Origin: Denitromonas iodatirespirans
GTDB lineage: Bacteria; Pseudomonadota; Gammaproteobacteria; Burkholderiales; Rhodocyclaceae
Direction: 5' to 3'
NCBI RefSeq assembly: GCF_018524365.1
Contig: NZ_JAEKFT010000006.1
Span: 1-64,000, forward strand
Length of the DNA stretch: 64,000 nt
A model generated the notes under the pieces. That model was given only the letters and a program-made list of their open reading frames with translations. It had not been told where the DNA came from and ran no database searches. This document shows positions 54,098 to 62,729 of this stretch, piece by piece. Both the position numbers and the translations under genes were made by a program. The stretch's first letter is position 1; every line of letters begins with the position of its first letter.

Positions 54098-55894
54098 CTA
54101 CGATTGGTGCGCCGAATGCGCGCCGAGCGGGCGCAGGAGGCACAAGAAGCCGCCGGTCTCGATCCGCGTCACCCCGGCTTCGATGCGTGGGGTCTCGCCG
54201 TCCGCGCCGTCGCGCTCATAGGCGATCCGTTCGACACCCCCATGGACCGCCACGCGGTGGAAGGCCTGCATCACCCGTCGCGCCGCCGCGGCGGGCAACA
54301 GGTCGGCCAGGCGCCGGCCGACGACATCCGTCATCGGCAGCCCCGAGCGCGCGTCGTCCGGCCCCTGCCGCGCGACGCAGCGCCCCTCGGCGTCGAATTC
54401 GAGGAGCGTGCCGGGCAACAGCGCCAGCGTGCCCGCATGGCAAGCGGCCAGGCGGGTCTGCGCCTCGGCCGCCTGTTGCGCCGCGCTGACGTCGGCAACG
54501 AAGCCGGCCACCCCCAGCAGATTGCCGCCGGCATCGTGGCGCGCCTGGCCGCGGGTGCGCACCCAGCGCACCGCGCCGTCGGGCAGCACCACGCGGTAGC
54601 GCATATCGAGCGGCACACCGGCCTCGAGATGCTGCGACAGCGCCAGATCGACGGTCGCGCGGTCGTCCGGATGCAGCCGGCTACGCCACACCGCCAGCAA
54701 CTGGCTGGGCGGATGCGGCTCGGTCACACCGAAGATCGCCAGCGTGCGCGCCGAGGCATGCATGCCGCCACGCGCCGGATCCCAGTCCCACCCCCCTTCC
54801 CCGGCGCCATCGAGCGCCAATTGCAGCCGCCGGCTCGCGTCCTGCACCTCGGCGCGCAGCTGCTGCGCCGTGTCTCGCGCCCGGCGCCGGCCGGCCGCCA
54901 GCGACAGCATCAGGGCGGCAAAGAGGCTGCCCAGTACCAGCACCGCCCCCGCCGCGGCGGCGGCCTGCCACCCCGGCAGCTGGGCTTCGTAAGCCGGCGT
55001 CGAGGCGAGGCGAAAATACCAGCTGTGCCCGCCGACATGCAGCGCGCGCGCGGCCGTGAAGCGTGCCATGGGTTCGTCCACACCGCGCACGGCAAGCCGC
55101 TCGGCCGGGTCGGCGGCCCGCGAATCGTGCAGGTGCACCGACATCAGACGGGTCGGCCCCGACAGCAAGGATTCGAGAAAGGCGGCCGCGCGAAACTCGG
55201 CACTGATCACACCGGTTGCCGCCACCGCCCGCCCGGCCTCGCTGCTGGGCGCCTGGGCAGTGACATAGATCGGCATCAGCAGCGAAAAGGCCGGCTCGCC
55301 CTCGCCGCTGTCGCCGCGCACCGCGGTATGCGCCGACAGCGCGAGGGCGCCGCTGCGCCAGGCACGCTCGGCGGCCTCGCGCCGCACCGGGTCGGAGAGC
55401 AGATCGAAGCCCAGCACGCGCGACAGATCGGCCGGCGCCGGCGCCACCCGCACCACCGGCAGATACTGCGCCCGCTCGCCGTCCGGCCGGATGTCGAAGT
55501 ACTCGCCGACCGCCCCGGCCACCCAGCGATCGAGCTGCTCGCGGCCCTCGTCATGGATGCGCCAAGCCACCGACATGCCGGAAAAGCCGGGATAGGCGCG
55601 CGCCAGATCGAGCCCGTCGACATAGGCCTCCCACGCGCTGGGCGGCACCGTGCCGGCCACCCACACCAGGCCGGCAGCGCCGCGCAACACGCGGGCGAAG
55701 CCGGTCAGTCGCGCCTCGGCCGCCGCCACCACGGCATCGGCATCGGCGGCGAAGCGGGCCTCGGCCGCCGCCAGCACGCGCGCCCGGGTCACGGCCCAGG
55801 CGGTCATCGCCAGCGACACGACGAGCACGACCGCCAGCAGCGGCCACCACCATCGCCGGTGCGACGGCGCGTCAGGCGCGTCGGACGGGATCAC
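54098..55894 (-). CDS. CHASE-PAS membrane sensor without output domain
   Basis: A 598-residue protein: one membrane helix (about 16-36), a periplasmic CHASE domain (about 75-290), a second helix (about 310-330), a PAS domain with PAC (about 350-470, 'RYRVVLPDGAVRWVRTRGQA') and a second, PAS-like region to the end. There is no histidine kinase, GGDEF, EAL or methyl-accepting domain, and the following 65 bp do not encode one. It may act through a partner protein, or be a fragment of a larger ancestor. Confidence 0.8.
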   Translation of the reverse strand: MIPSDAPDAPSHRRWWWPLLAVVLVVSLAMTAWAVTRARVLAAAEARFAADADAVVAAAEARLTGFARVLRGAAGLVWVAGTVPPSAWEAYVDGLDLARAYPGFSGMSVAWRIHDEGREQLDRWVAGAVGEYFDIRPDGERAQYLPVVRVAPAPADLSRVLGFDLLSDPVRREAAERAWRSGALALSAHTAVRGDSGEGEPAFSLLMPIYVTAQAPSSEAGRAVAATGVISAEFRAAAFLESLLSGPTRLMSVHLHDSRAADPAERLAVRGVDEPMARFTAARALHVGGHSWYFRLASTPAYEAQLPGWQAAAAAGAVLVLGSLFAALMLSLAAGRRRARDTAQQLRAEVQDASRRLQLALDGAGEGGWDWDPARGGMHASARTLAIFGVTEPHPPSQLLAVWRSRLHPDDRATVDLALSQHLEAGVPLDMRYRVVLPDGAVRWVRTRGQARHDAGGNLLGVAGFVADVSAAQQAAEAQTRLAACHAGTLALLPGTLLEFDAEGRCVARQGPDDARSGLPMTDVVGRRLADLLPAAAARRVMQAFHRVAVHGGVERIAYERDGADGETPRIEAGVTRIETGGFLCLLRPLGAHSAHQS

Positions 55895-55948
55895 GTGCTC
55901 ACGCCGGGAAAAGGTCCATACGGACCGCGCCAGGCAACGGGCGGGTCG

Positions 55949-56317
55949 TCATGCCAGGCCGAGGGCGTAGTCGGCAATCGCCTCGACCACGCCGTCGGCC
56001 TCGCCGGCCGCCGTCACCAGCCGCAGCCGGGCTTGCGGATGACGCTCGGCCGCGGTCTCCACCAGCAGCGGCACATCGCGCTTGAGATGCCCGCCCTGGG
56101 CGAGGAACACCGGCACGACGGTCAGCTCGGTGCAGCCCGCGGCCACCAGCGTGTCGACCGCCTCGTCCAGCGTCGGGCTCAGGAATTCCATGAAGGCCAC
56201 TTGCACCGGCGTCTGCGGCGAACGCTCGGCGATGCGCGCCGCGACCCGCTTCATCGGGCCGGCCCATTCGGGGTCACGTGCCCCGTGGCCGAACAACACA
56301 ATCCCATTTCCTGCCAT
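55949..56317 (-). CDS. CbiX/SirB-type sirohydrochlorin chelatase, short form
   Basis: This 122-residue single-domain chelatase has the metal-binding histidines in 'GHGARDPEW' and 'QGGHLKRD'. Short CbiX proteins insert cobalt, nickel or iron into sirohydrochlorin and dimerise to form the active site. In this organism it could supply sirohaem for NirB, though CysG-type enzymes are not seen here. Confidence 0.88.
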   Translation of the reverse strand: MAGNGIVLFGHGARDPEWAGPMKRVAARIAERSPQTPVQVAFMEFLSPTLDEAVDTLVAAGCTELTVVPVFLAQGGHLKRDVPLLVETAAERHPQARLRLVTAAGEADGVVEAIADYALGLA

Positions 56318-56388
56318 GCATCACTCCTTGCAATCGCCGCGCGGCGAGGCCCGCTGCCGATCATCGGTCAAATCGTTATCATGCGCCC

Positions 56389-57216
56389 ATGATGACATCC
56401 CTGATCCTGAAACGTTGCTGCCAAGCCGCCTTCCTGCTGTCGATGGCGACCGCGGCCCATGCCGCGCCGACCCCCGCCCTGGTGCCCGGCGGCATCGCCC
56501 ATCTGCAGATCGCCCCGGCCAGCGAAGCGCGCCCCGAGGTGCGGTTTGCCGACCAGCGCGTGCTGGTGCGGCGCGAAGGCACGCACTGGGCGGCGTGGAT
56601 CGGCCTGCCGCTGGATCTGCCGGCCGGGCAACAGACACTCACCGTCATCCGCCGCGGGACACAGGAGACTCGCGCACTGACCCTGGCCGACAAGGCCTAT
56701 CCGGTGCAGCACATCCGCCTCAAGAATCAGCGCATGGTCGAGCCGAACCCCGCGGACCTCAAGCGTATCGAGGCCGAAGCGGCGACCCAGCAGGAGATCA
56801 AGACGCTGTTCCGCGACACCGACACGGTGCAGATCGACTTCGTCACGCCCACCGAGGGGCGTCGCTCCAGCGCCTTCGGCCTGCGCCGCACCTTCAACGG
56901 CCAGCCGCGCGCGCCGCACCGCGGGCTGGACATCGCCGCGGCCACCGGCACGCCGGTGGTGGCACCGGCGGCGGGCATCGTGACGCATGTGGGGGATTTT
57001 TTCTTCAATGGCAAGACGGTCTTCATCGACCATGGCCAGGGGCTGATCTCGATGTTCTGCCACCTGGACAGCGTGGCCATCGCCGCCGGCACACCTGTGG
57101 CCCAGGGCGCGAAGGTCGCCACCGTCGGCCAGAGCGGCCGGGCCACCGGGCCGCATCTGCACTGGAGCGTGTTCCTCAACGGCACGCCGGTCGACCCGGC
57201 GCTATTTCTGCCCTGA
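56389..57216 (+). CDS. M23 family metallopeptidase (LytM/NlpD-like)
   Basis: A 275-residue exported protein: signal peptide (to about 25), an Ig-like region (about 30-110), and a C-terminal LytM domain with zinc ligands in 'HRGLDIA' and 'HLHW'. Such peptidases cleave peptidoglycan cross-links in the periplasm. The start at 56389 (ATG-ATG) gives a proper signal peptide; the longer frame does not. It converges on tcdA and overlaps it by 15 bp. Confidence 0.9.
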   Translation: MMTSLILKRCCQAAFLLSMATAAHAAPTPALVPGGIAHLQIAPASEARPEVRFADQRVLVRREGTHWAAWIGLPLDLPAGQQTLTVIRRGTQETRALTLADKAYPVQHIRLKNQRMVEPNPADLKRIEAEAATQQEIKTLFRDTDTVQIDFVTPTEGRRSSAFGLRRTFNGQPRAPHRGLDIAAATGTPVVAPAAGIVTHVGDFFFNGKTVFIDHGQGLISMFCHLDSVAIAAGTPVAQGAKVATVGQSGRATGPHLHWSVFLNGTPVDPALFLP

Positions 57217-57993
57217 TGTCGCCAGCCGCTCGATCGCCCGCGCCGCGGCCGTCAGGCCGAAGCTGGCGGTCACCGCCATGCTCGAGCCGAAACCCGCGCA
57301 GCTGAGCCCGGCCGGGCCGGCCTCAGGGGTGCAGCTGGCGTCCGGGTAGCGCAGCGGCTCGGTCGAGTACACCGCCTCGACACGGAAGCGCTTGGCCGGA
57401 TCGCGCGGGAAACCATGGTCGCGCCGCAGCCGCGCGCGCAGCTTGGCCAGCAGCGGATCCTGCGTGGTGCGCGACAGATCCTCGATGGCGATGCGTGTCG
57501 GGTCGGTCTGCCCGCCGGCCGCGCCGAGCGTGATCAGCCCGATGCCATGGCGGCGGCAGTGCATCACGATGGCGGCCTTGGCGCGCACATCGTCGATGGC
57601 GTCGATGACGAAATCGAGCGGCGGCGCCAGCGTCGTGGCCACGTTGGCCTCGGTGACGAAGTCGTCCACGCACACCACCGTGATGCCCGGATCGATCTGG
57701 CCGATGCGCGCCGCCATGGCCTCGACCTTGGCCTGGCCGAGGGTGGCGTCGAGCGCATGGATCTGGCGGTTCATGTTCGATTCGGCCACATGGTCGAGGT
57801 CGATCAGGCGCAGGTAGCCGACACCGCTGCGCACCAGCGCCTCCACCGCCCACGAGCCCACCCCGCCGATGCCGGCCACGGCCACATGGGCCCGCCCCAG
57901 CCGCGCCAGACCCGCCTCGCCATACAAGCGCACGATGCCGCCGAAGCGCCGTGCCCGATCCACCGTCGCGGCCGTCGCCTGCTCGTTGCCCAT
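57202..57993 (-). CDS. tcdA: tRNA threonylcarbamoyladenosine dehydratase
   Basis: A 263-residue E1-like enzyme (TcdA/CsdL) that cyclises t6A37 to ct6A in tRNAs. The nucleotide-binding GIGGVGSW is at about residues 41-48, 'DLDHVAESNMNRQIHA' follows, and 'PDASC' and 'GFGSSMAVTASFGL' are typical of TcdA rather than ThiF or MoeB. No zinc-binding CxxC pairs are present. The start at 57993 follows GGGAG; the longer frame adds an unrelated stretch. Confidence 0.92.
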   Translation of the reverse strand: MGNEQATAATVDRARRFGGIVRLYGEAGLARLGRAHVAVAGIGGVGSWAVEALVRSGVGYLRLIDLDHVAESNMNRQIHALDATLGQAKVEAMAARIGQIDPGITVVCVDDFVTEANVATTLAPPLDFVIDAIDDVRAKAAIVMHCRRHGIGLITLGAAGGQTDPTRIAIEDLSRTTQDPLLAKLRARLRRDHGFPRDPAKRFRVEAVYSTEPLRYPDASCTPEAGPAGLSCAGFGSSMAVTASFGLTAAARAIERLATSGQK

Positions 57994-58049
57994 TTCACTG
58001 AACTCCCTTGGCCCGGTGTGCTCCAACGAGAAACCCGCGGGAGCCCTCC

Positions 58050-58715
58050 ATGCCTATTCGCCCACTTGCCCTGGCGCTTGCCCTGGCCCTCTCGTTCTCC
58101 AGTGGCGCCAACCCCACTCAGGCTCAGGCACAAACCCTTGAAACCATGCGCCTGGCACAAGCCGGCAACCACGCTTACGAAGGCGGCGATCATGCCACGG
58201 CCGCCCGCTATTTCGAAGTGGCCGGACGGCGCGGCAACCGCCTGGCCCAGTTCAATCTGGCGATGATGCTCTACCGCGGCGAAACCCAAAGCGACAACGG
58301 CAACGCCATGTGGCAATGGCTGCGCCGCGCGGCACAGGCCGGGCTGCCCCAGGCGCAATTCAACTTCGCCCTGCTCTACGACCACGGCGACCATGTCGCC
58401 CGCTCGTTCACCACCGCCGCGGAGTGGTACCGCCGGGCCGCCGCGCAAGGCCACATGGAAGCCCAGGTGTCATTGGCGACGCTGTATTTCCTCGGCCAGG
58501 GCGTGCCGCAAGACTACGCCCAGGCCGCCTACTGGTACCGCGCCGCCGCCAATGCCGGCGACGTCGGCTCGCAATACCTGATCGGTCACATGTACGAGCA
58601 AGGCTATGGCGTCACGCAGGACACACGCCTGGCCCGCCACTGGTATCTGCAAGCCGCGCTGCAAGGCGACCGCGGCGCGCAGGCCAAGTACGATGCGCTG
58701 CGCGACGCGCCCTGA
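58050..58715 (+). CDS. Exported Sel1-repeat protein
   Basis: This 221-residue protein has a signal peptide (ending around QAQA) and five Sel1-like repeats (e.g. 'AAEWYRRAAAQGHMEAQVSL', 'AAYWYRAAANAGDVGSQYLI', 'ARHWYLQAALQGDRGAQAKY'), which form a helical solenoid for protein contacts. The ATG at 58050 follows GGGAG. Partners are unknown. Confidence 0.88.
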   Translation: MPIRPLALALALALSFSSGANPTQAQAQTLETMRLAQAGNHAYEGGDHATAARYFEVAGRRGNRLAQFNLAMMLYRGETQSDNGNAMWQWLRRAAQAGLPQAQFNFALLYDHGDHVARSFTTAAEWYRRAAAQGHMEAQVSLATLYFLGQGVPQDYAQAAYWYRAAANAGDVGSQYLIGHMYEQGYGVTQDTRLARHWYLQAALQGDRGAQAKYDALRDAP

Positions 58716-58720
58716 GCGGC

Positions 58721-59665
58721 TCAGGCGCCGCTGTCGAGCCACACCTCCAGCCCCTGCGCATTGAGCTCCAGGTCCACCGCGAACACCTCGAACAACGCGT
58801 CCTCGCCGATCGTCCATTGCTGGCGCTGCGCCTCTTCGCGCAGCAAGGCGCACAACCCGGCACGGACGATCTGGTGGCGATGGTCCGGCGCATCGGCCGC
58901 CGCGCGGGCAATGGCCACATGCGCGTCGATCAGTCGGTGCAGGTCGGCCGCCAGGCGCGGCAGATCGGTGATGCGGCTGAAATGGGTCGGATACATCGCC
59001 GTCGGCTCGGCCGCCATCAGGCGGTCGATGGACGCATGCATGGCCTCGGGGTCGAACTGCACCGGCGTGGTGGACGGAAACACAAAGGCCTTGCCGTCGC
59101 GATCCAGCTCCCGGTAGGACAGCCCGAACACGTCGCCGGTGAACCATCCGCGGCTCTGCACATCGAAATAGCACACATGATGGCGGGCATGGCCCGGCGT
59201 ATCGGCCACCTGGAGGATGCGGCCGTTCAAGTCGATCTCCAGCCCGTCGGTGGCCTCGAGGATGCGCTCGGCCGGCACCGGCCGGATCTGCCCGTAGCGC
59301 GCAATGGCATCCGCCTCGCCATACACCGCCACCGTGCCGGCCCACAGCTTGGACGGATCGGCCATGTGCCGCGCACCGCGCGGATGCACCACCAGCGTGG
59401 CGTTCGGACAGGCCGCCATGAAGGCGCCGGCACCGCCGGCATGATCCAGATGGATATGCGTCAGCAGGATGTAGCGCACCGCCTCCGCACCGAGACCCAT
59501 CTCGCCCAAGGCGGCCAACACCCGCGGCACCGACCCGTTGTGGGCGGTGTCCACCAGCGCCACCTGGTCGCCGCTGCGGATCACATGGATGGCGGCCAGT
59601 TGCGGGCGCATGTAGTCGGCATCGACGGCGTAGATCTCGTCGGGCCAGGCAATCAACAAGGACAT
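58721..59665 (-). CDS. MBL-fold metallo-hydrolase
   Basis: A 314-residue metallo-beta-lactamase-fold protein with the metal motif THIHLDH (about residues 69-75), a further ligand region 'DTPGHARHHVCYF' and 'WFTGDVFG'. Homologues include glyoxalase II-like and uncharacterised hydrolases; the substrate is unknown. It converges with the Sel1 gene (5-bp gap). Confidence 0.87.
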   Translation of the reverse strand: MSLLIAWPDEIYAVDADYMRPQLAAIHVIRSGDQVALVDTAHNGSVPRVLAALGEMGLGAEAVRYILLTHIHLDHAGGAGAFMAACPNATLVVHPRGARHMADPSKLWAGTVAVYGEADAIARYGQIRPVPAERILEATDGLEIDLNGRILQVADTPGHARHHVCYFDVQSRGWFTGDVFGLSYRELDRDGKAFVFPSTTPVQFDPEAMHASIDRLMAAEPTAMYPTHFSRITDLPRLAADLHRLIDAHVAIARAAADAPDHRHQIVRAGLCALLREEAQRQQWTIGEDALFEVFAVDLELNAQGLEVWLDSGA

Positions 59666-59751
59666 TCACTTCTCCATCTCGGGTGACCCCCGCATTTTAG
59701 CCGGCGACGCTCCCGCGATTGCCACGGATCAATACTTTGCAACGATGGCGG

Positions 59752-59772
59752 TGTTTCACTGTCATTGAAACA
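59752..59772 (+). promoter_or_regulatory. Perfect 7-bp inverted repeat upstream of a small unknown gene
   Basis: TGTTTCA-CTGTCAT-TGAAACA lies in the divergent 191-bp region between the MBL gene and the 87-residue protein, 85 bp above the latter's ATG. The symmetry and spacing suit a dimeric regulator. I do not assign the protein. Confidence 0.55.
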
Positions 59773-59856
59773 TCACGACGCCGCACGGCCCCGCCGACGC
59801 GTCCACGCCTCGGCGGCCCGGCCGGCAGCGCAGCTTTCACTGTGGAGGGAAAAGCC

Positions 59857-60120
59857 ATGCTGACCATCCAGGACTGCATCGAACTGTCCGAACTGAGCGA
59901 GGAAGAGATCCTCGCCATCGCCGAACATGAACACCTGCCCGAAATGGTGGCGGTGGAGCTGGGCAACTACCTGACCCACACCGCCCGCGGCGAAAAACGC
60001 ATCAAGCGCATGATCTGCGACGACATCGAAGCCGCCCGCGCCAAGGGCGACATGCATCGGGTGACCATGCTGAAGATGGTGCTCAAGCACTTTGTGGAGC
60101 ATCACGGCGGCGGTATATAG
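59857..60120 (+). CDS. Small conserved-looking hypothetical protein
   Basis: An 87-residue, highly charged, alpha-helical protein ('LSELSEEEILAIAEHEHLPE', 'GEKRIKRMICDDIEAARAKG') without signal or membrane segment. The start follows GGAGGG, a strong ribosome binding site. Family not recognised. Immediately after the stop begins the tandem repeat array. It could be a small regulatory protein given the dyad upstream. Confidence 0.75.
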   Translation: MLTIQDCIELSELSEEEILAIAEHEHLPEMVAVELGNYLTHTARGEKRIKRMICDDIEAARAKGDMHRVTMLKMVLKHFVEHHGGGI

Positions 60121-60590
60121 AAGGCCCCCACGCTCGCTTTGCTCGCTGCCCCCCGAGGGGGCCGCGCCCGCCTTTGGGGCGGCCCGGCAGGCGGGCGGAG
60201 GCCCCCACGCTCGCTTTGCTCGCTGCCCCCCGAGGGGGCCGCGCCCGCCTTTGGGGCGGCCCGGCAGGCGGGCGGAGGGCCCCCACGCCCACTTTGCTCG
60301 CTGCCCCCCGAGGGAGCCGCGCCCGCCTTTGGGGCGGCCCGGCAGGCGGGCGGAGGGCCCCCGCGCCCGCTTCGCTCGCTGCCCCCCGAGGGGGCCGCGC
60401 CCGCCTTTGGGGCGGCCCGGCAGGCGGGCGGAGGGCCCCCACGCCCGCTTTGCTCGCTGCCCCCCGAGGGGGCCGCGCCCATCCTTGGGACGGCCCGGCG
60501 GATGGCCAAGGCCCCCACGCTCGCTTTGCTCGCTGCCCCCCGAGGGGGCGGCGGCCATCCTTGGGACGGCCCGGCGGATGGCCGGGGCCC
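60121..60590. repeat. Six-unit tandem repeat array (about 77-78 bp per unit)
   Basis: Units begin with GGCCCCCACGCTCGCTTTGC or close variants near 60122, 60199, 60277, 60355, 60433 and 60510. Each unit contains GCCCCC-CGA-GGGGGC and CCGCCTTTGGGGCGG dyads. The last two units share a variant end (ATCCTTGGGACGG), showing that pairs were copied together. A diverged single unit lies inside the MITE at 15321-15399. Long open frames through it on both strands come from its composition. From 60591 to 60752 there is only one REP-like palindrome and otherwise nothing recognised. Confidence 0.92.
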
Positions 60591-60623
60591 CCGCCCGCAG
60601 CGTTCGACCGGGGCAGGACATCG

Positions 60624-60645
60624 TAGGGCCGGTTTCAACCGGCCA
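60624..60645. repeat. Single REP-like palindrome (variant core)
   Basis: TAGGGCCGGTTTCAACCGGC followed by CA is a variant of the palindromes at 431-497 and 39114-39176: the stem CGGG/CCCG is replaced by CCGG/CCGG with compensating changes on both arms, so pairing is conserved. Confidence 0.7.
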
Positions 60646-60752
60646 CTGCGTGGCGTTCGGACGCCTCCGCTCGATCGGGCGCGGATATGCGCGTGACAAC
60701 GGGGACGTCCTCTCCCTAGACTGATGAGCACTTCGTCCGACGCCCATTCCTT

Positions 60753-61901
60753 ATGACCACCCCGACCTTCGACTTCGACACCGTCATCGACCGCCGCGCC
60801 ATCCCCGACGAAAAGTGGGCGCGCTACGCGGGCCGCGACATTCTGCCCATGTGGGTGGCCGATATGGACTTCGCCACCCCGCAGCCCATCCTCGACGCCC
60901 TGCATGCGCGCATCGACCAGAAAGTGTTCGGCTACGCCGGCCCCTGGCCCTCGCTGGTCGACACCGTGGTGCACAGCATCGAGCGCGACCACGACTGGCG
61001 CATCGACGCCGACTGGCTGGTGTGGCTGCCCGGCGTGGTCACCGGCTTCAACGTCGCCTGCGCCATCGCCGGCGAACCGGGGGATGGTGTGCTCACCGCC
61101 ACGCCGGTGTACCCGCCCTTCCTGCACGCGCCCGCCAACACCGGGCGCACGCTGCAGACCGTCGCGCTGGTCGAAGCGGACAATCACTGGGGCTGGGACT
61201 GGGATGCGGTCGACGCCGCCCTCAACACGCGCACCCGCATGCTGCTGCTGTGCAATCCGCACAACCCGGTCGGCCGCGTGTTCACCCGCGACGAGCTGAC
61301 CGCCCTGGCCGAGCGCGCCGAACGGCACGACCTCATCGTGTGCTCCGACGACATCCACTGCGGCCTGGTGCTCGACGGCACCCACACCCCCATCGCCGCC
61401 CTCGACGAGCGCATCGCCCGGCGCAGCATTACCCTCATGGCACCCAGCAAGACCTGGAACATCGCCCCGCTCTACGCCAGCTTCGCCATCATCCCCGACG
61501 CCCGGCTACGCCAACGCTACCAGCGCGCCATGCGCGGCCTCATCCCGCATCCCAACGTGCTCGGCCTGGTCGCCACGGAAGCGGCCTACCGCGATGGCGA
61601 GCCCTGGCGCCGCGCCCTGATCGACTACCTGCGCGGCAACCGTGAGCGCGTCGTCGATGCCATCGCCGCCATGCCCGGCCTGCGCACCACCCGCCCCGAA
61701 GCCACCTATCTGGCCTGGATCGACTGCCGCGACGCCGGCCTCGACGACCCCGCCGCCTTCTTCGAAGACCACGGCGTCGGCCTCTCCGACGGCCGCCACT
61801 TCGGCGCCCCGCCGGGCTTCGTGCGGCTCAATTTCGGCTGCCCGCGCCAGACGCTGGACGAAGGCCTGCGGCGCATGGCCGCCGGCTTGGCGGCGCGCTG
61901 A
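60753..61901 (+). CDS. PatB/MalY-type PLP-dependent enzyme (cystathionine beta-lyase / aminotransferase)
   Basis: This 382-residue fold-type I PLP enzyme has 'MWVADMDFATPQPILDALHA' at the N-terminus, as in PatB/MalY, the 'NPHNPVGRVFT' loop, and the PLP lysine in 'MAPSKTWNIA'. Members cleave cystathionine or cysteine conjugates; MalY also represses MalT. Cytoplasmic, single-gene unit. The bidirectional terminator at 62148 ends it. Confidence 0.88.
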   Translation: MTTPTFDFDTVIDRRAIPDEKWARYAGRDILPMWVADMDFATPQPILDALHARIDQKVFGYAGPWPSLVDTVVHSIERDHDWRIDADWLVWLPGVVTGFNVACAIAGEPGDGVLTATPVYPPFLHAPANTGRTLQTVALVEADNHWGWDWDAVDAALNTRTRMLLLCNPHNPVGRVFTRDELTALAERAERHDLIVCSDDIHCGLVLDGTHTPIAALDERIARRSITLMAPSKTWNIAPLYASFAIIPDARLRQRYQRAMRGLIPHPNVLGLVATEAAYRDGEPWRRALIDYLRGNRERVVDAIAAMPGLRTTRPEATYLAWIDCRDAGLDDPAAFFEDHGVGLSDGRHFGAPPGFVRLNFGCPRQTLDEGLRRMAAGLAAR

Positions 61902-61920
61902 ACCTCTTCCAGCGGGGAGA

Positions 61921-62046
61921 CGTAGCCCGGGTGCAGCGCAGCGGAATCCGGGGTTGGCAGTTGAGCGGGCAAGAACGTCAGGAATCAAAGCGCGGTGGCG
62001 AATCAACCGCTGCTCCCGGATTCCGCTTCGCTGCATCCGGACTACG
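61921..62046. repeat. Extragenic inverted repeat pair (32-bp arms)
   Basis: Arms 61921-61952 (CGTAGCCCGGGTGCAGCGCA...) and 62015-62046 are reverse complements at 29 of 32 positions with 62 bp between. The arm resembles the 'GTAGCCCGGATGCAGCG' extragenic repeat common in beta- and gammaproteobacteria. The rest of the 62047-62147 stretch holds nothing recognised. Confidence 0.8.
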
Positions 62047-62147
62047 CACCCAGCGACAACGGTCGCCTATCCGCTATCGACGTCTTGAGGTCGGCGGCCC
62101 GGGCGGGGGCGACCGCATGCAACAAGTCAATGCCCGGCCGATCCCAC

Positions 62148-62186
62148 AACGAAAAACGGAGTCCTCAAGGGACTCCGTTTTTCGTT
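62148..62186. terminator. Bidirectional intrinsic terminator between PatB-like gene and ssb
   Basis: A long stem is formed by AACGAAAAACGGAGTCC and GGACTCCGTTTTTCGTT with a 5-nt loop. It has A-tract and T-tract on both sides, so it works for the convergent PatB-like gene and ssb. Confidence 0.92.
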
Positions 62187-62219
62187 GCCAGGGCCGCGAG
62201 GCCCCGCGCAGGACAGACC

Positions 62220-62729
62220 TCAGAACGGAATATCGTCGTCGAAATCCCCGAACCCGCCACCCGAGCCGCTCGCCGGTGCCGGGCGGTTGCCGCCACCTTG
62301 CTGCGGGCGCTGTTGTTGCGGTGCGGGGCGGCTGGCCGGGCGCTGGTCGTAGCCGCCGTCGTCCATCGGCGCGTCGCCGCCGCCACCGCCGCCTTCACGG
62401 CCGCCGAGCATCTGCATTTCGTTGGCGCGGATTTCGGTGGTGTAGCGGTCCTGGCCGTTCTGGTCCTGCCACTTGCGGGTCTGCAGGCGGCCTTCGACGT
62501 AGATGGCGCGACCTTTCTTGAGGTATTGGCCGGCGATTTCGGCGAGCTTGCCGAAGAACACCACGCGGTGCCATTCGGTCGATTCCTTCTTCTCGCCGGT
62601 TTGTTTGTCCTTCCAGGTATCCGTGGTGGCGATGCTCACGTTGCAGATGGCGTCGCCGGACGGGGCGTAGCGGATCTCCGGGTCGCGGCCCAGGTTCCCC
62701 ACCAGAATCACTTTATTGACCGATGCCAT
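62220..62729 (-). CDS. ssb: Single-stranded DNA-binding protein
   Basis: A 169-residue SSB: N-terminal OB fold (1-110, '[20 protein letters not shown]', '[20 protein letters not shown]'), a Gly/Pro/Gln-rich linker, and the conserved acidic tip DFDDDIPF that binds repair and replication partners. The ATG directly follows the stop of the MFS gene, with the ribosome binding site GGAGGAG inside that gene, so the two are co-translated. Confidence 0.97.
   Translation of the reverse strand: MASVNKVILVGNLGRDPEIRYAPSGDAICNVSIATTDTWKDKQTGEKKESTEWHRVVFFGKLAEIAGQYLKKGRAIYVEGRLQTRKWQDQNGQDRYTTEIRANEMQMLGGREGGGGGGDAPMDDGGYDQRPASRPAPQQQRPQQGGGNRPAPASGSGGGFGDFDDDIPF

Noticed and set aside
60121-60600. CRISPR array candidate
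   Set aside because: Units of 77-78 bp repeat along their full length with no unique spacers, and no cas genes are nearby; it is a simple tandem repeat.
60092-60747. Proteins encoded by the tandem repeat in several frames on both strands
   Set aside because: Open frames arise from a GC-rich repeat whose unit length is near a multiple of three; all frames are equally open, with no start signals or family match.
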